Below, piece after piece: positions 54,409-64,000 of a stretch of 64,000 nt of DNA; the first letter of the stretch is position 1, and every line of letters starts with the position of its first letter. A model generated the notes under the pieces. That model worked only from the letters and a program-made list of their open reading frames with translations, did no database searches and was not told where the DNA came from. A program made the position numbers and the translations under genes. The DNA comes from Guillardia theta CCMP2712. Lineage: Eukaryota; Cryptophyceae; Pyrenomonadales; Geminigeraceae. The stretch covers positions 1-64,000 of the forward strand of contig NW_005434663.1 of the NCBI RefSeq assembly GCF_000315625.1, read 5' to 3'.

Positions 54409-57400
54409 TCACACTCCTCCCTCCCTCCCTTCCCCCCTCCTCCTCCTTACCTTGCTGAACAAGCTGTGCGCGAATGCCGCGCAAGACCCATCGCTGCACG
54501 TCGGAGTTTTCAAGGGGAAGGATGACATGAACTCCGATGAACCCGCCGCTGCCACGTCATCACAACCCTCACAGCAGCGAGCAACGAGTACCTGTCGGAG
54601 ACACGAGGGTCGAGGTCTGACTGCGAGGGGGCTGAGGTAGCCACCTCCTTCCCAAGGTTGACTCGTCGTGTCCACCTACCGAGAGTGAAGCAGGGGCACT
54701 CGTAGCCGAGCTCCGCTGACGTCGACGCCGTTCTGACGTTGCGAACTTGCAAGATGGGGAGCAGGTTGGTGACGGAGCTGCTCTCGCTCAGCACCAGCCT
54801 GGGAAGCTCGACAGAAGCTCTGCGGGTAAGATGAGAGGAGCAGAAGTGCGGATAGAGTGGAGGAGGCATAGCAGGGAGAGGGGGAGAAGAGAAGGAAGGG
54901 AAAAAGGAGTTGAAGGAGGAGGAGGAGGAGGAGGAGGAGAACGATAAGGGGAAAGAGAAGAGGAAGGTGCGGGATGAGGAGAGGTTGTTACCCAAGGAGC
55001 TCTACTCCTCGGACGAAGGCTGTGGTGCCGAGACTAGCGATGTTGTCAGAGATCTCGTCTGTGCTCGTCTTCTTGGTCGGGATCAGATGCACTCGCGCCT
55101 CCTCCAAAGGGACTGCCTCCACACTGCTCGGCCTCGTCATTTCCCAGCTCACTTGACGTCAGGCAAACCTCGTGAGGATGCACTTGCGGAAGATAGAGGT
55201 CTTGAGGGCCGCGAAGAAAGCCTTGACGGAGAGCGGAGAGGGAGGCGGCAGACGAGGAACACCCAGAGGAGGAGAGGAGAGGAGAAAGAAGCGTCAGCAA
55301 AACTGTGTTTGAACAGTACAAGGGATCTCGATGGGAAGGGAGGGACAAGCAGGAGGGAGGCGAGAGGATGAGGGAAAGGAGGGAGAGGTGGGTTGGAAGC
55401 TTTCAGTTTCAGAGTTGATTTGAACCTGCGGGAAGAGCAGGGGAGCGAGGGAGTAGCACTTGCAGTACCCCAGCTGACACCAAGTTTGCAGCTGGGTTTG
55501 AGCTGAGCGTAGAAGGTTCAACCAAGCGTCGAGCTTGCGGACTCTCCAAGACTTCTGCTGCCAGTCTGCTGGGGTCTTCTCACTTTGGAGGCACCTGGCC
55601 ATCAACATCATCGGTTAGCACGTGGAGGATGAGGCAGGAGGGAGGGAGTTGCCTGAGAAGGTCCTGCTCCTCCCTCCTCACTTCCTCCCGCTGTACCCCA
55701 GTAGCTCCAAGTAGCGACCCAAGAGTGCTCGTCAAAGTTAGCCTGTAGGGTGTAGGTGAGAAGGAGGCGGACAGACGGAGGAGAAGGGGAAGAGTTTGGA
55801 AGGAGAAGCAACAAGGAGTGAGGGAGGAGGAGCGGAGGAGGTGGAAAAGGAAGAGGAGGAGGAGTAGGTGACCGTAGGTAGGAGTTGAGTTTGTTGTACG
55901 CGTCCACCTCCTGTCTCAGGTGCTGCTTGAGGACTTCGTCACTCGCCGCCACCTGCTCGAGCAAGGAGCCCTCGATCGAGCTGGGCAGCTGCTCGAGCAC
56001 CGCCTTCACCTGGACGCTCGTCAGAGATGAGGAAGGGGCATGTTGAGCCCACCAGCACGATCAGCTTGCTGTCCAGCTCGGACCTTTCGCGCACGGGGAG
56101 CTGTATCTCCTGGGGCTGCGACGCCTGCGGTTGGGCGACCTTCTTGCCCTTGTCGGGGGGCTGGAGGAAAGAGGACTGGCGGGTCACGTCCTTGCGGGAC
56201 AGCTTGGGGGCAGCTGGAGACACGCTCTTGGGGGTGCTGAAGATGGGCGGAATATCTCCCTGAGCTGGGTCCGAGCTGGAAGAGCCCTCAACGTGGTGGA
56301 TGGAGTAGATGAGGGAGAGAACTTCGTCGTCCAGCTCGAGGATGTCACGGAGAGACTGCTGGCGGTCGAGCCACAGCAGCTCGACCTTGCTCTTCCCCGC
56401 CATGCTCTTGAGCCCCTTCACTAGGGCACTGGCGCTGCCGCAGGAGGGGATAGAGAGTCCGGGGAGGATCTCGTGCTTAGGGTTGAGGATGCCGCGATGG
56501 AAGCAGCGGTTGATGAGCGCTGCGAGGACTCGAGCGTCGAAGCTGCTGCCTGCCTGACCCTCGTACTCGATGGCGACCAGGGAGCGAACGTGCCGCCACT
56601 CAACCTGCAGGCCTTGCATGATGGTCGACTGCAGCCAGTTGTAGAGAGACCTCGCGGCGTTCTCGAAGTCCTCGTAGACTGTCTGCCCGCTGAACCATCC
56701 TCCGGCATGCTTCAACCGCTCGTGCAGGATAGCATGGAAGATGCAGAGCGAAAGAAAGAATCTCCCCACCTCCAAGTCCGTCTTCCCCCTCCCTGCCTGC
56801 ACGTACTCGTCCTTGATCGTCTGCGCCACCTCCAGCGCCGCTTCGTAAACTCCATCGTTAATGTTGTCGTGGGCGCGGAGCTTGAAGCAATTCTGAGCCG
56901 TGCGGGCGGGGATGGCAGACATGTCGTCAACTACCAGCCACAGTCGGAAGTCTTTGTGAATGACTCTCCTCAGGAGGACAAAGGACAGGATGCTGTTGAT
57001 CGCCTCTACGTTGCTCTCAGTGACGGGGATGAAGCAAATCGCCAGCCAGCTCCCGCTCTCCATCCCCTCCGTCACCTCTCGCAGAAGCTGCTTCCTGCTG
57101 GAGTAGTCCGAGATGCTCCTCGTGCGCATGACTATCCTGTTGGCGCTGGCCAGGAGCTGCAGCCTCTGCGGCAGGTTGATCAGCTCCTGCGGGCTGGCAA
57201 GGCAGAGGACAGGGACGTTGGAGCAGGTCTTGTCGGAGAAGATCGTCTCCCAGTCGCTCCTCCTGGAGGGGAGGTACTCCGGGCCAAGGACCTCGGCGAT
57301 CACGTGCTCGAGGAGAGAATGTCTGCGGTCAGGGCGGAGGGCGTTGATGACCAGCATGTGGTCACAGATGCGCATCTTCCTCCTCTCCTTGTTCGGCTCC

Positions 57401-58470
57401 TCGTCCACCGACAGCAGCCCTGCTACCTCCGCCATCATCGTCTCCGGATGCTCCTTGAAGTACAGGGCGCGCCAGTCTGACCGGAACGGGTCTGTCTCGC
57501 GCGCCATCATCCCCGGCAGCCCCCGCAGAGGCGGCCAGAGCTGAGAAACTCTCACGATCTCCCCCCACGCGCTGGCTGGCAGCCACTTCATGTGCTCGGG
57601 CTGCTCCGAGAAGTCCGAGTCCCCGAAGTGCTGGCCGATGCCTCTGAGCCTCCTGGGCCTGGAGGAGGAGGAGGACGAGGGGGTTCCTCTTGTGGGAGAC
57701 TTGATGTTGGCCTTCTTGTCCCCTCCCTTGACGTAGGGGGAGGACTGGGCAGCCGAGCTCTCGTCGGACCCTCCGGGCAGCGGCCTGCCCGAAAGGAGGG
57801 CGACCAAGGGCAGGAACTCAGACTGCAGGAGGACGCCAGAGTTGACGAGGGACCAGAGGGCGAAGTAGCACGTGAAGAGCCACTTCATGTCTGCGTCGAG
57901 GCCCAGCACGATCCTGTTGTGGAGCTCGGAGCGATAGTTGGTGACAGACTGGATATGGCGGTTCGGGCCCTTGGGAAGATAGGAGCTCTGCATGCAATCC
58001 TTCAAGGTGATGGCTAGGAAGTGAATGGAGACAACGATGCTCTCTTGCGTGAACGCGTCAAGGGTTGACGTCAGATTGTACATGTCCACACCCACCCTTG
58101 CAAGCTCTGCAAATCTCTGGCATTCAGCGTCCAGGATTTTGATGCGGTCCTGCTGGATGGCCAGGTTGGACTTGAGATCGACTTCACGCTTGCGGAAGGA
58201 GGAGATGACGCTCAGGTTGGCGGTGTCGGTGAGCAGAACTCCGTCCGACCCCGCCAGGAAGGACAAGATGTCTCCGTCCAACACCTGCAAGGTTCGTCAG
58301 CAAGGAGAAGAGGACAAACAACGGGAGCAGGAACAGAAGCGAGTGAACAGTGTAGAGAAGAGGTGAAGGTGGTTGTTGATGAGATAAAAATGGAGGTAGA
58401 GTTAGAGGTCGAGGTTGGGAACAAGAAGAGGCGGCGGCGGCGGCGGCAGCAGCAGCAGCAGCACCAGCAC

Positions 58471-58505
<35 letters not shown>

Positions 58506-61500
58506 CCAGCAGCAGCAGCACCAGCACCAGCAGCAGCAGCAGCACCAGCAGCAGGTAGGAAATGAAGAGGAGGGAATGGCATCAGGCTGACCTTGAGGGC
58601 AGTGGAGGCCTTGCCAATGTCCATGGACAACTGCAGCTTCTCCTCCCACAACTCCATCCTCTCCAGGCTGACTGCTCGATCCAGCAGGAGGTGCTCCAGC
58701 CCAGCAGAGCTGATGGAGAAGTCGACGACGTTGAGGAGCGGGAAGCTCTTGAGTGAAGTCGGAGCATCCGCAGCAGAGCTGAGGAGGAGGATGCGGAAAT
58801 CGTGATGGACGCTGACGGTCTTCTCTTTACGCTGGACGGGGTCGAAGTAGCGGAAGCTCGAGAACTTCTCCTTGTTCCTCCTCCTCTCCTGCGGGGATAT
58901 CAAGACTTCAGCTGGGAGGCTCCTGAGGGCCATCAGGTCCCGGACCCCCTTCACCAGCAGCACCAGACCGGTCTCGCATGCCAGCGCGAGCATGCGAAAG
59001 AAGAAGGGGAGGTCTTCCATGCTCGCCCGGCAGAAGCCGCTGGCGTTGCGGTCCCGAGGATTGCTAGACATGCCCTTCTCCTCCTCCTCCTCCTGCCAAT
59101 TGGACGTGAAGATCCACTTGCTCTGTGGGGGCTCTCGAGCTCGGAGCTCCTGCAAGACCTCAGCACTGTGAGCGACGGAGGAATTCTCTCTCTTCTCCTC
59201 GAAGACGAGAAAATCTGACTGAGGTCGTCCGGCTGAGACAGGACGGAGAGAGCTGAAGGAGCTGGTGGCGTCTACGATCCACTTCTCAGCGATGCCGTGA
59301 GGGTCGAGGACGAGGGGGATAGACGAGGAGAAGACTAGGATGCAGGCAGAGTCGATGAGCTGTTCGTCGTCCAGTCGAACTCTCCAGAGGAAGCGATCGA
59401 AGTCATCCAGCAGCACCTCCTGCACCTCCAGCTGCCTGCTGCTCCTCCACAGTCCTCTGTTCACTGCGTCACTCAGCACGATCCTGTTCAGCTCTGACCG
59501 CAGGGAGGAGCGGAGGATGCCCCCGTAAGTCATGAAGCAGGAGAGGCAGCTTGCTTCCACTGCGATTTCTCCGATCTTCTTCTCCTTGTCCTCGTCCGAC
59601 CGGATCCAGTCAGCGCTGTGGTCCCGCAGGAACTTGATCGCTTCGCTCCCCATCCTGATGACGTTCCTCAGCCTCAGGCTGTCCGCCATCAGCCGCAGCT
59701 TCTGCTCCATCTGCACGTCCAAGTTCTGCTGCTTCTGCTGCAGTTTCTTCTCCCACCTCCTGATCTCATCGGTCAACGAGATGATCGCGTCCTGCTTTCT
59801 CTTCAGCTCCGCATGCTCCCCGTGGATCCCAGCAAGGGCAGACGCGTAGCGGTACATGGACAGCACCGTCCTGCACAGCAACTTGCCCACGTCGTCGTGC
59901 GATTCCCAGCTGCTTCCTGGGGAGAAGTCCTCCTGCTGCATGCCGTAGAGCGAGCTCGTGAAGGTTTGCGAGTTGACAAGCGGCTCCAAGAGCTCCAGAG
60001 TCTCTCTGGACGAGAAGATCAGGAGGGTGGAGCAGAAGGTGTAGCAAGAGAACGAGCTGAAGGAGAAATGGAGGAGGAGGAGGAGGAGGAGGAGGAGGAG
60101 GAGGTGGTGGTGGTGGTGGTGGTGGTAAAGGTGGAGTAGAAACCTTGTGATGTATCTCATGTCGATCGACGCGAGTTCTTGCAGGCACTCTGAGGGAATG
60201 AAAACTTCAGCTCGAGAATCAAACAGGACAAACAGGACAAACATAGACAACAGTGAAAGAAGAAAGAAGGAGGCAGGAGGCAGGAGGCAGGAGGCAGGAG
60301 GCAGGAGGCAGGAGGCAGGAGGCAGGACCTTGATCGAGGCTACTGGTATCCAAGCGACGAGAGGCGCTGACTGAGGAGAAGTCAGAGGCGCGTTGAAGCA
60401 GATGCTTTTGATACCTATGGACTTGTGCCGGGACATGACGCGAGAAAACTGCATGGAGCCTGAGGGAAAGACTTCCGCTCCCTTCCTCTCCATCGCCGAG
60501 TCGGAAGAGGATGAAGACTCCAGCAGAGCTGCCAGCTCGGAAGGAGAGTTTGCGGCCCAGGAGATGATGTTGAGCTGCCTGGAGAGGAAGAGAAGGATGG
60601 AGTCGGTGACAAGCTCGGTCAGGTCGGAGAGCTGGTTGACAGTCATCCACGCTTCGATCTGAAATCTGTTGACCTCCCTCAGCTGCTGCTGGCAGACGTT
60701 CACGTCCTCATGCAGGATCTTGAAGGAGAACGACCCGTTGCCCAGCTGCGCATCCAGCTCGCCCTCCAGCTCGTTCCTCTCCTGCACCATCTTGGATAGG
60801 ACGAGCCGGCGGCGTTCGATCTCGTACGTCAGGTCCTGCATGTCCGCCAGCTCGCTGTTGATCCTCAGCTTGTTGGCTACGGCAAGCCCGTTGTTCTGCC
60901 GCAGCTGCGCCTGGAATGTGCTGAGCTCTTCTTCTCCTCGTTTGATCCGTTCCGCCGCTCTCTCCTGCCTCGTCCAGACTCCCTTCAAGCAGGAGATCTT
61001 GTCCTCCAGCAGCCGCTCGAAGTCTCTCAGGAAGAGGTCGTACTTGGAGTGGAGGCAGGAGAGAAACTCTCCCTCGCAGCTTCCTCCTCCTCTCTCTGGC
61101 CCTGCCGCCCCTCCCCTCCTCTCCAGCTTCCTGAGCGCGTCCGGGATGTGCGAAAGGTGCTGAGTCAGCGTGGAGGACAGGTTGTGCTTCAGCTCGACTC
61201 CAGCTGATGCACTGATCTTCTTGAGAGTCTCCGCGGCCATGGAGGTCGCGGCGTCCTCCCCGAGCTCGGGGAAGTGAAGGATGTGGGCGGACTTGATGAG
61301 GCGCTCGCAGGAGGACTGGAGGAGGGAGAACCGGTCCGAAGACCCCAGCAACTTGTCCGATCGCTCAGTCAAGGTGCTAACAATCAGCTGCAGGTTCTTC
61401 CTAAGCCGAAACTCGGAGGAGGTGAAGACGTCCAGCTCGCCGGGCTGCTGGCCTTTGACCCCCAGCCGTTGGCGCAGGTCCTCTAAGATCTTGTCGCGGT

Positions 61501-64000
61501 CGGACGAGGAGAGAAAGGAGAAGCCTTGGCCCTGCAAAGAGATCTGCATCATGGCGGAGATGAGGCGAGGATGGGAGAGGGAGGAGTCGAAGAAGAACAT
61601 TGTAGTCTCGTCGTCAAACACGCAGTGAGCATACAGACTCTTGACAACAGTGCTAATGACGTCATGAAAGATCGTATCCGACGTTCCGATCTCCTCGTAA
61701 TCGCGGACAGCACAAGTCAACGAGCGATCCATGAGCTGACTGACATGGACCAGGTTTGTCCTGGCAAGGTTGGCCGCCAGGTCGACAAGCCGGTTGGACT
61801 GAAGGGCCTCGCGCTCGACGACGACGACAGGACGAGGAGAGTCCAGGTTGAAGAAGTTGCTAACAGGTTCCATGTTGAGACGAGATGCGATGGTTCTGTT
61901 GAGGAAGACGAGGCGGTTGATCAAGAAGATAAACTGCATGTAGTCCTCGTTGAGATCCTGACGACACATGTCACAAACAGAAACACAACCTGACTCAAAG
62001 TTCCAACCATCACTGTAGGGTCGTTGCAGGACTCACTCAGACTCATCTTAACTCCCGTGGAGATCTCAGGCACAATTCCTTCTCGATTCCTGCAGATGCT
62101 GTAGTAGTGATGTATCTCAGACTGAGTCTTGGTGAACATGTCCCCATGGAAAGAGTTTCCTCCTCCTCCTCCTCCTCCTCCTCCTCCTCCTGTGGTGCTA
62201 TTCTCAGAATCCGCATCTTGATCCTCCTCCTCCTCCTGCATACAAATGCATCTCAGCCCAGCACAAACACTCACACTACAGACCTCAATGATTTGATCTG
62301 TGCTTGCAAAATTTGACATCTGACGAGCGTTGGGGGCGGAGTGGATGTGGTTGGGAAGGAACGTGTAGTCGATGGAGATGTAGTCAATCTCAAGTACAGA
62401 GTCGCCCACGAAATAGTTCACTTTCCTCGACTTCCGGTCTGAAGACTCTCTGTACAGATGTTTCGAGGTGACGGTGTTGAGGAACCTGACAGCAACTGAC
62501 AAACTTGATCAGCCCGTCAGAGAGATCGAAAACAAGATTCACCATCTCGGTCAGTAGAGGACGACAACTTGTCCATGAATGTTCTCTTGCTCTCATGGAG
62601 GAAAAGCTGGAACATCTCCCTCTTGTTACGGACCTCGGACATGGAGCACAGGCAGAGGCCCTGGCAGAGCTCAATCATGGCGGGGAGTTCGAACAAGTGG
62701 AGCTGATGGGAGCGAGAGGGTGGGAGGATGCTTCCTATTCCTTCCACTGTGAGCACGACGGTGCGGATGATGAGATCGAAACACTGCAAGACATCGGGGA
62801 GGGAGGAGAAGTGGGAGAAGTAAGGACGGAGGATCTTGTTTGCGATGGAGAGGAGGTCCTCGCGCGAGGGAGGCATCATGGCGATATTCACGAGCTGCAT
62901 CATCATCCTCCTTGCTGCTTCGTCTCGCTGAACTGAGCAGTTGATGTCGTCCTGCCATGTCGCAAACTTGTGCTGAAATGTCTCCCACGTCCCATGCTCT
63001 GTACCACACGTTACCAGCATCGCACTTGAAAGTTTCTCTCTCCCTCTTCCTTCCCATCTCCCACTGCGTCTTCCCCTCAGTCACCCCCTCCCCTCGTCCC
63101 TCCCGCTCTCCCTCTCCACCTCTTCTTCCATCCTTTCTTCTCTCCTTTCCCCTTTCAATTTCCCTGCCCTTCTCTTCCTCCCCCCCCCCCCCAAGCCTCT
63201 TTCTCCTCACCAGGGTCGCCAGCAGGAAGGGAGAAGGCAAGAGGCCCGCACGTGGGCCGCTGGCAGGACATGCACAGCACAAACGAGAGATTGACTAGCG
63301 GGATCGTCCTCCTCCTCCTCTGCTCGGGCGACAGCCCCGTCGTGTACATCCCGTGCTCGGTCGTGAGCTGCCGGAGGTACTCCCACACTGAGTCGCTCGT
63401 GGTCAAGGGAGCCAGGTGGAGGTCGTCGACGACGATCGTTCCTCTTCCGCGCCCGAGCGGGGACAGCGCTCCTGACGGCAGCGGCTTCAGCATGACCTCC
63501 AGCGTCTGGTGGATGTCAGAAGCCCGGGCGAAGGAGGAGCAACTCCAGTTGATCACTCCGCTCCCTTGCATCCTCCTCCCTGCCGTGATCTGATGGAGCA
63601 GCGAGGACTTACCCGAGGAAGAGGAGCCCATCAACAGAATCCCGTTGGGCTGCGACCAGCCCCCGTTCCCCTGGTCGTGATCATCGATAGGGGAGGAGGA
63701 GGAAGAGGACGTGGAAGAGGACGAGGAGGAGGACGAGGAAGGAGCCATTAGATTGATGATCATGGAGGCACAAACGTTCTCAGCGGTGGGGAAGAAGGTC
63801 TTGGACCGGCTGATAGCCCCGCATCCGAAGTTCTCAACCTCCTCCATCCCCATTGCGTTCCATCGGATCCACAGACCGCTGTCAAGGTCAAGGCCCCAGT
63901 CGAAGATGGTCGTCTCCTCCTCTCCCCCTCCTCCTGGCACCATGATGCTGGTCGAGTTCTTTAGAAAGTGTGTGAACCTCTTCCGCTGCTCCATGTCCCG
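54409..64000 (-). CDS. Dynein heavy chain, motor half (AAA3 to C-terminus), partial
   Basis: Runs in from the right edge on the minus strand. AAA3: Walker A GILLMGSSSSGKSSLLHQ (about 63640) and VVDDLHLAPL followed by EYLRQL. The AAA3-AAA4 link is ILPPSRSHQLHLFELPAM. AAA4: VVVVEREALQSNRLVDLAA, where a P-loop is expected but missing, then TMFFFDSSL. Stalk coiled coils and microtubule-binding region are at about 61100-60350 (KMVQERNELEGELDAQ; WMTVNQLSDLTELV) and 59800-59500. AAA5: IPLVLDPHGIAEKWI, NVVDFSISSAGLEHLLLD, KVLDGDILSFLAGSDG. AAA6 and C-terminus: CIFHAILHERLKHAGGW, LRQEVDAYNKLNSYLR, TPADWQQKSWRVRKLDAWL, GYECPCFTL, SSEFMSSFPLKTP. Several introns carry microsatellites and stay open, giving misleading long ORFs. 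The sequence is divergent; axonemal or cytoplasmic class not assigned. The 3' end is approximate. Confidence 0.9.
58446..58554. repeat. (CAG)n-type repeat in a dynein intron
   Basis: Interrupted CAG/CACCAG run. It lies in the intron between STALK (donor GTCAGCC) and VLDGDILS (acceptor TTGCAG), and translates as false polyalanine on the minus strand. Confidence 0.95.
60069..60126. repeat. (GGA)n and (GGT)n in a dynein intron
   Basis: Adjacent triplet runs, read as false polyhistidine and polyleucine on the minus strand. Confidence 0.95.
60269..60327. repeat. Heptanucleotide (AGGCAGG)n in a dynein intron
   Basis: About eight tandem 7-base units, 60 bases or so after the intron donor side near AWIPVASIK on the minus strand. 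Confidence 0.95.
62158..62192. repeat. (TCC)n repeat in the dynein gene
   Basis: About eleven TCC triplets, giving polyglycine if translated on the minus strand. Probably intronic. Confidence 0.85.

Noticed and set aside
58184..58590. Polyalanine tail on the dynein ORF
   Set aside because: Intron with (CAG)n; removing it joins STALK to VLDGDILS as expected for dynein.

Overview
This is eukaryotic nuclear DNA from a cryptophyte alga, and Guillardia theta is my best guess for the genus. The decisive gene is a cryptophyte phycoerythrin alpha subunit at 26165-26854. It has a split leader peptide, a twin-arginine thylakoid signal and the chromophore cysteine in FDHRGC. Genes are dense, on both strands, and cut by many short introns (about 45-100 bases, some GC-AG). 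I saw no bacterial operon, tRNA, rRNA or CRISPR array.

Layout. Positions 1-13640 are a subtelomere-like array of non-LTR (LINE) retrotransposons, all transcribed leftward and separated by Arabidopsis-type telomere repeats (CCCTAAA on the + strand) and 20-base minisatellites. One near-complete element (about 900-10830) carries an ORF1 protein, a Ulp1-like protease ORF, an APE endonuclease, a reverse transcriptase, a degenerate RNase H and a CCHC knuckle. Its frame then runs without a stop into the ORF1 of the next element, off the window edge. Two broken ORF1 copies lie at 11.2-13.4 kb. The G-strand direction puts the chromosome end to the left. From 13.7 kb onward the DNA is ordinary gene-bearing sequence: a hypothetical gene (16.9-17.8 kb), glutathione synthetase (19.5-22.3 kb), an unknown gene (22.4-23.3 kb), phycoerythrin alpha (26.2-26.9 kb), malic enzyme with a plastid-type leader (27.4-29.9 kb), an EsV-1-7 cysteine-motif protein (30.0-31.1 kb), a small secreted-like protein (32.1-32.8 kb), a BAZ2/TIP5-like chromatin protein with three tandem MBD domains (33.0-39.8 kb), OHCU decarboxylase (41.1-42.1 kb), a coiled-coil protein (42.4-43.4 kb), a secreted EGF/TylF methyltransferase fusion (44.4-46.7 kb), a large unknown gene (47.4-50.8 kb), a NEK-type kinase (50.8-52.4 kb), a carbonic-anhydrase-like protein lacking its zinc histidines (53.1-54.2 kb), and the motor half of a divergent dynein heavy chain (54.4 to beyond 64 kb).

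How it fits together. The genes are not a pathway cluster. They cover photosynthesis (phycoerythrin), NADP/pyruvate supply (malic enzyme), thiol chemistry (glutathione), purine breakdown (OHCU decarboxylase), chromatin control and motility. The most notable system is the telomere-associated retrotransposon array. Two others stand out: strand-polar GGGGTA-rich tracts lying 5' of many genes, and the unusual MBDx3-FYRN-FYRC-DDT-WHIM-PHD protein. Gene models were spliced by eye from frame, GT/GC-AG sites and protein family motifs; exon ends not stated should be read as approximate.
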